Below are positions 60,201 to 64,000 of a DNA stretch of 64,000 nucleotides, piece by piece. How positions within the stretch are numbered: position 1 is the first letter of the stretch; each line of letters starts with the position of its first letter. Source of the stretch: Takakia lepidozioides. Taxonomy: Eukaryota > Streptophyta > Takakiopsida > Takakiales > Takakiaceae. The position numbers and the translations under genes were made by a program. The notes beneath the pieces were generated by a model, which saw nothing but the letters and a program-made list of their open reading frames with translations, did not search any database and had not been told where the DNA came from. The stretch spans positions 54,420,221-54,484,220 of the forward strand of contig CM060731.1 of NCBI GenBank assembly GCA_030704615.1, written 5' to 3'.

Positions 60201-60606
60201 TGGGCAGCTTTCCTCAGTTGCCACCCTCAGCGACGAGCTTCGCTTCAAGGTACGTTGGTACACCGTGAATTTGCTGTTGATTCAGTATTGTGGCAACCAA
60301 GATCGTTTCCATGCCCAGCTGCGCTTGACTTTCACCCTGTCATTGCTATGTTTGTTGCTGAGTGGACCCTGATGTTGGTGTCTGCAGATATCAGATCCTG
60401 TGTTTCTCCTAAACCCCCATGACAAGCGGTCAAAGACAGCCGCCACCAAGGTGGAAGTGGTGGGAATAGCCGGGGTTGACAAGTTCCACTGCAAGGACAT
60501 TCGATCCGGGTGGTACAAGGTGAAAGTCCACGAGATCATGCTTCCAAGTGTTACATTGCCTTGCCCAAATGTGGACGATGCCCCCCCCCCCCCCAGACCA
60601 CACTAG

Positions 60607-63150
60607 CGCACGTGAAAGGCACGGTGACTCTGTGGCCAGAGAAGAGTATGAGGAAAGGTGAAAGTATCAAGTGACATTTCATGTTTGTAGTCCCTGTTGG
60701 GTGTGTAATGATACTCATAGAAGTGTGTATGATACTCACGTTACCAGTTTTGAACATTTGGGCCATGACAGTTTAAGTGATGTCCGGCAACCATGTATGC
60801 TGGCATTTAGTCTTGCTCATATGCAGGTGTGCCGTGACGGTCTCTTATTTGAATGTAATATCACATTTCCTGACTTGTCGTCGTGTCCGTCCACCTTCTA
60901 TGTGTATGTGTGATGGTCTTTGGTCTCCTTGTTGCCTCGTCTATTTGGTTCATTAGCGTGATGTTGTGCATGCATCGTGGTCTGTGTTATGAGTCTCGCC
61001 CAGTATCATTGCTTCTCAATTCCCCCTGCATATGGGTGAACCACTAAAACCAGTAGAATACATCAGAACCATATTTTCAGCTTAGAATGCAGGTCAGTTG
61101 GAAACTCATACAAACCACTACAAGTGCTCATTTTTCGTGCTTTCCTACTGTAGTGCAACCAACTAGCACAGTGGCAGCGGAGTTGGCCAAAGCAGTCCCG
61201 AGATGGCACAAGCACTCTGCGGCTTTCCACTAGCAGTCGTACCCGTCACTGCCATTGCGTGGGGACGACGCCACGCGTCGACCCACACACTCTCCACGTG
61301 GTCCCCGTGGATTCGTCTGCCGGAAGTTGTGCAGTCGACTTCGCCAGTGGCTGTTGCGACGTCACATGCAGCACTCCAAGTGATGTGGCCGACTGCGATG
61401 TGGCGTCTTGGGCCCGTGGCCACGCGGCAACATTGCCGCTCGTCGCGGCGCCGCCACATCGGCATCCACGTCCGCATCCACGTCCGCGTCCATGTGTCAC
61501 CGCGCCCCGGGTGAGTCAGTCCACTCATCCGGAGGGAAAAGTCAAAGTCAGCCCAAAAGGTCAGACACACGGGCGGCCCGCTTGGTTACGCCACGTGGTT
61601 CTTCAGCTTTAATCGCATTAATCGCTGAGCAGTTGTTCGCGCGTCTGCGTCCTTTACCACTCCAATCATTGGATGTCCAACCCAACTACCACGTCTGTTG
61701 TAACTTCCAGTCGATCCCAGTTTTTTGACTTTTACGACTCAAAATGAGTCGTTACCCCAGTGGTAAATGACACGAATGCTTCTAGTGGTTGTGGCAGTTT
61801 GGAAATATAATTCATGTTGTTGCGTTGTCTTGCAGGCGAGGAGACGATCATGAAAAAGGGCGCTAGCAGAAGTAGGCGCTAGATATGTAGGAAAACTGAA
61901 TAGGACGTCATTGTAGGCTTGGAGACGCGTACGATCTACATAGATCCATGCCAACGCTATGTTGGTAGAGCTTGAGTTGCTCCACAGCTCGATCTTGAAC
62001 ATGGGGCTACGTCGATCGAGACTCGTAGCTCCTACATATGCGTGGATTTCCATCATCAGGGGCCTTGTGTGTCTCCAACGATGGGGTTTGTCGGTGTCGA
62101 TTCGTATATCATGTGGTGACAGACAATTCGTGGGCTCCTTGGTGGAGGCACTATTCATGGGAAGATGCACTTGGTAACATTCAGACCCTTGCATAACCTA
62201 GGAATTCCATGAGGCTTTGTTGTTTGGTTTCAAAGGGATCCTTGAGATGTTCTCCTCGTGCTTGCTCAGGGTGGGCTCATGTCTAGTATGCCAGGGCTTA
62301 AGTCTCTCTTTGATCTGAATTGTGCGCATCTGATTGGTGGTCGCCGTGTGTATAATAACAAGGAGCAGGAGTAGATTTTGGGCCGCATTAGAGATCTGCC
62401 TCATGGCGATCGATGGGTGCTTGATGTGCATTGACGATGCAACTTCCTACAGAGTTGAGAGAAAAATCTTTGGTTTTCCTGCTTCTTCTTAGCAGGTTCA
62501 AAAGTTGTTTTATACTCAAGATGCGAGATCCCATCGCTAGTAGTCTTCACGGGCTTCTGGTGCGGTTTTTTCTGCATCGTACTGAAGGTGTTGTTCCCTA
62601 GATCGGAGAAAAGAGCACTAGAAGCTCTGAAAACTAAAAAAATTCTATGAAGAAGCAAGAATGAAAAAAGAAAGAAAAAACAGAATGCTAAGGATTGAAG
62701 CAGGCTATGGAAGTGCGTAAGGGTGCAAAGCATGGGCCAAATCGAGGGTGCAATGGAGGGAATCAGGGCTCGCGCTGCGGTAGCAAAGGTTCGCATTGCA
62801 AACACACTAGTTGGGGGCAGAACATGGGGGTCACTAAAGAGAGCATTAAAAAAGACAACACCCGCGGAGGGATCCAACAACCCTCAACCCAAAGGTGACC
62901 TCTTTCAACAAATCGACATAGCAAAGCCAGTGCTGATCATCAACCGCCTCTCCATAGAACAGAAGGGGAATAACCCCTTGGCGCTGGAAGCGCTTGTACC
63001 GGGTATATTAATTTGTTCTTCAAATATGTAGCCTGTGTGGAGGCAAACAAATTACTATGAATTTGTTGTGTGTAGGTTTCGGTAGAGTTTGGTTGATTTG
63101 TGCTTCATGCTCTGCAATTGGTTTAAGGTGAATAACTCACCATTCTTGCA
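60607..63150. other. No gene recognised
   Basis: 3' flank of the fusion gene, then a GC-rich stretch (61160-61600) with short CCACGTCCGCAT-type repeats. Long frames at 61739-62194 and 62401-62880 (both minus) lack recognisable motifs. Confidence 0.4.
61116..61155. repeat. CACTA...TAGTG terminal-like sequence
   Basis: CACTACAAGTGC and CCTACTGTAGTG face each other in 40 bp, 510 bp after the stop of the fusion gene. CACTACA and TGTAGTG are the hallmark ends of CACTA elements, so this may be the right terminus or a subterminal repeat. No left partner with the same extended sequence was found. Confidence 0.35.
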
Positions 63151-63192
63151 GAAAAATGCTACTGCACCCCGTTCCATGCTTATTTACAACGA

Positions 63193-63841
63193 GAACTAGT
63201 TTGAAGCCAAGTGCACATCATGTTCGTGTGACAATGGAGTTTATCCGTATATTCGAGAGGAATTTGAGTCACGTTGTATCTCCATCTCAGCTCCAATGAG
63301 ACATTTTAAATGTAAAAGTCAGTGTGGGAAATCGAAGGAACCGGACCATTCATACAAGCCTTCTTCTCGAGTATTGGCATCGGATTGGCTGTCGTTTGTG
63401 GTTGAGGTTGGCCTTTCGGAGTCACTATCAAAACTCCCACAAGATCTTGCATTTTGGTTAACTGAGAGTCAGGGGCAAACCAGAGTGGCTGTGCTCCTTC
63501 ACATCAACCGGTTGGCATGAACAATCTATATTGAGCGTCGGGAGGTTGGTCCCCGGGTGCGACTTGCTAGAATTGTGGCTAACTATGGTGCCACAATTGG
63601 TCCCCGGGTGCGACTTGCTAGAATTGTGGCTAACTATGGTGCCACAATTAGAGCTGTTGAGGAGATCATGTTGCATCAGCATGTACGGTACAATGGTCCT
63701 GGCCTATTGATTCCGGCCCTTTGCAACTCTCAGTCATTAATTGTAGAGTTCAAGAACAAACTTCAGGAGATAACCACTTCTATGGACGGTGAAGATAAGT
63801 TGCTGCTTCTCATGCAACTGAGTCGCATGGAGAGAAGATAG
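63193..63841 (+). pseudogene. PD-(D/E)XK-like nuclease-fold protein, copy B
   Basis: Homologue of copy A (20749-21564), opposite orientation, about 90% identical from 63193 to about 63715. It keeps KSKEPDHSYKPSSRV, VVEVGLSESLSKLP and LTESQGQTRVAVLLHINR. It has a sense codon where copy A has TAG, but a TGA after HINRLA at about 63518-63520. A 51-bp in-frame tandem duplication (63548-63598, 63599-63649) repeats PRVRLARIVANYGATI. After 63715 it diverges from copy A and ends at 63839-63841 with an unrelated-looking tail (EFKNKLQEITTSMDG). The two copies thus carry different inactivating changes. Function unknown. Confidence 0.5.
63548..63649 (+). repeat. Perfect 51-bp tandem duplication
   Basis: Two identical adjacent 51-bp units, each 17 codons, beginning GGTCCCCGGGTGCGACTTGC. 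Absent from copy A at 20.9 kb. Confidence 0.95.
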
Positions 63842-64000
63842 GCCCTAGTTGGATATTGGTTGGAGTTGATATGAATGGCAAGCACGACATATTTTAAATC
63901 TTGATAAACCCTCTGCCACACTACTCTTGATCACATATTAGTTCAAGTCTCATCATGAGCAAATGTCGCAAGATTCGTTCAAAACAACACTTAAAAGACT

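Larger units (their letters stand above)
48202..60606 (+). pseudogene. En/Spm-type protein fused to FCP1-like HAD domain
   Basis: Exons 48202-48501, 50232-50280 plus 57246-58006 (split by a gypsy element), 58185-58280, 58472-59610, 59719-59844, 59939-59998, 60190-60249, 60388-60606. All junctions are phase 0. All introns are GT-AG except a GC donor after 59998. N-terminus: basic/Ser-rich with RRSPRLARL. Then a Pro-rich part and a transposase-24-like segment (YWDKLIAYWESPRGLAK, NPSRWGRAGVAGQTAR). Then a coiled coil (ALERLAALSAEQERGMEAQL), an acidic linker, and an FCP1/SCP-like HAD fold: KLIVLDLNGILCH, WPWVLTTNKY, FYVGIWSCASKGNV, SNTLLVDDSPHK. C-terminus: VFLLNPHDKRSKTAATKVEV, FHCKDIRSGWYKVKVHEI, like TNPA-type proteins. 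Lesions: gypsy insertion, TAG at 57296-57298, one missing base near 59076 (exon length 1139). Motif I has Asn where the acid/base Asp should be. Confidence 0.75.

Noticed and set aside
61739-62194. 151-codon minus-strand frame
   Set aside because: No recognised domain and no supporting exon structure; insufficient to call a gene.
1-64000. CRISPR array, bacterial operon or organelle DNA insertion
   Set aside because: No regularly spaced identical repeats, no bacterial gene clusters and no recognisable plastid or mitochondrial genes were seen.

Overview
The window is eukaryotic nuclear DNA from a plant. Three intact, intron-bearing housekeeping genes align best with land-plant orthologues, and the mobile elements (Ty3/gypsy chromovirus, Ty1/copia, CACTA/En-Spm, LINE) are the usual plant set. 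The mix of degenerate gene copies suggests a seed-free lineage such as a fern, lycophyte or moss, but the sequence alone does not settle this.

Layout. 0-9 kb holds two decayed copies of a 'DNRRLW' domain gene in opposite orientation (1030-1659 minus, 4826-5172 plus) and a 5'-truncated, broken Ty1/copia element (about 5.5-8.9 kb, minus). 9-12 kb has foldback sequences and a tRNA-like SINE candidate. SRP14 (signal recognition particle) lies on the minus strand at 12.2-15.1 kb, with a 54-bp LINE tail flanked by a 14-bp target duplication in one intron. A truncated SIN3-like co-repressor copy is at 16.5-17.7 kb (minus). A broken PD-(D/E)XK-like gene is at 20.7-21.6 kb (minus), with a second copy at 63.2-63.8 kb (plus).

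The middle carries two complete WD40 genes that can be rebuilt exon by exon with matching phases. One is the U4/U6 snRNP protein PRP4 (LACHESIS-like; 22.9-25.8 kb, plus, 5 exons, 551 aa). The other is a WDR53 orthologue (28.7-34.6 kb, minus, 11 exons, 401 aa) whose second intron has received two antisense LINE fragments. 34.6-42.4 kb is mostly AT-rich DNA with decayed tandem duplications and no recognisable gene.

42.4-60.6 kb is the most unusual part. A CACTA TNP2 transposase gene (minus) faces, head to head, a plus-strand gene at 48202-60606. That second gene can be rebuilt as eight phase-0 exons joining an N-terminal basic/Ser-rich region, an En/Spm-accessory-protein-like segment, a coiled coil, a complete FCP1/SCP-like HAD phosphatase fold and a TNPA-like C-terminal segment. 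It appears to be a transposon accessory protein that has captured a phosphatase-like domain. It has since been hit by a LINE in intron 1 and by a full-length Ty3/gypsy chromovirus (50281-57240) inside exon 2. The chromovirus is bounded by a perfect 5-bp target duplication and near-identical LTRs.
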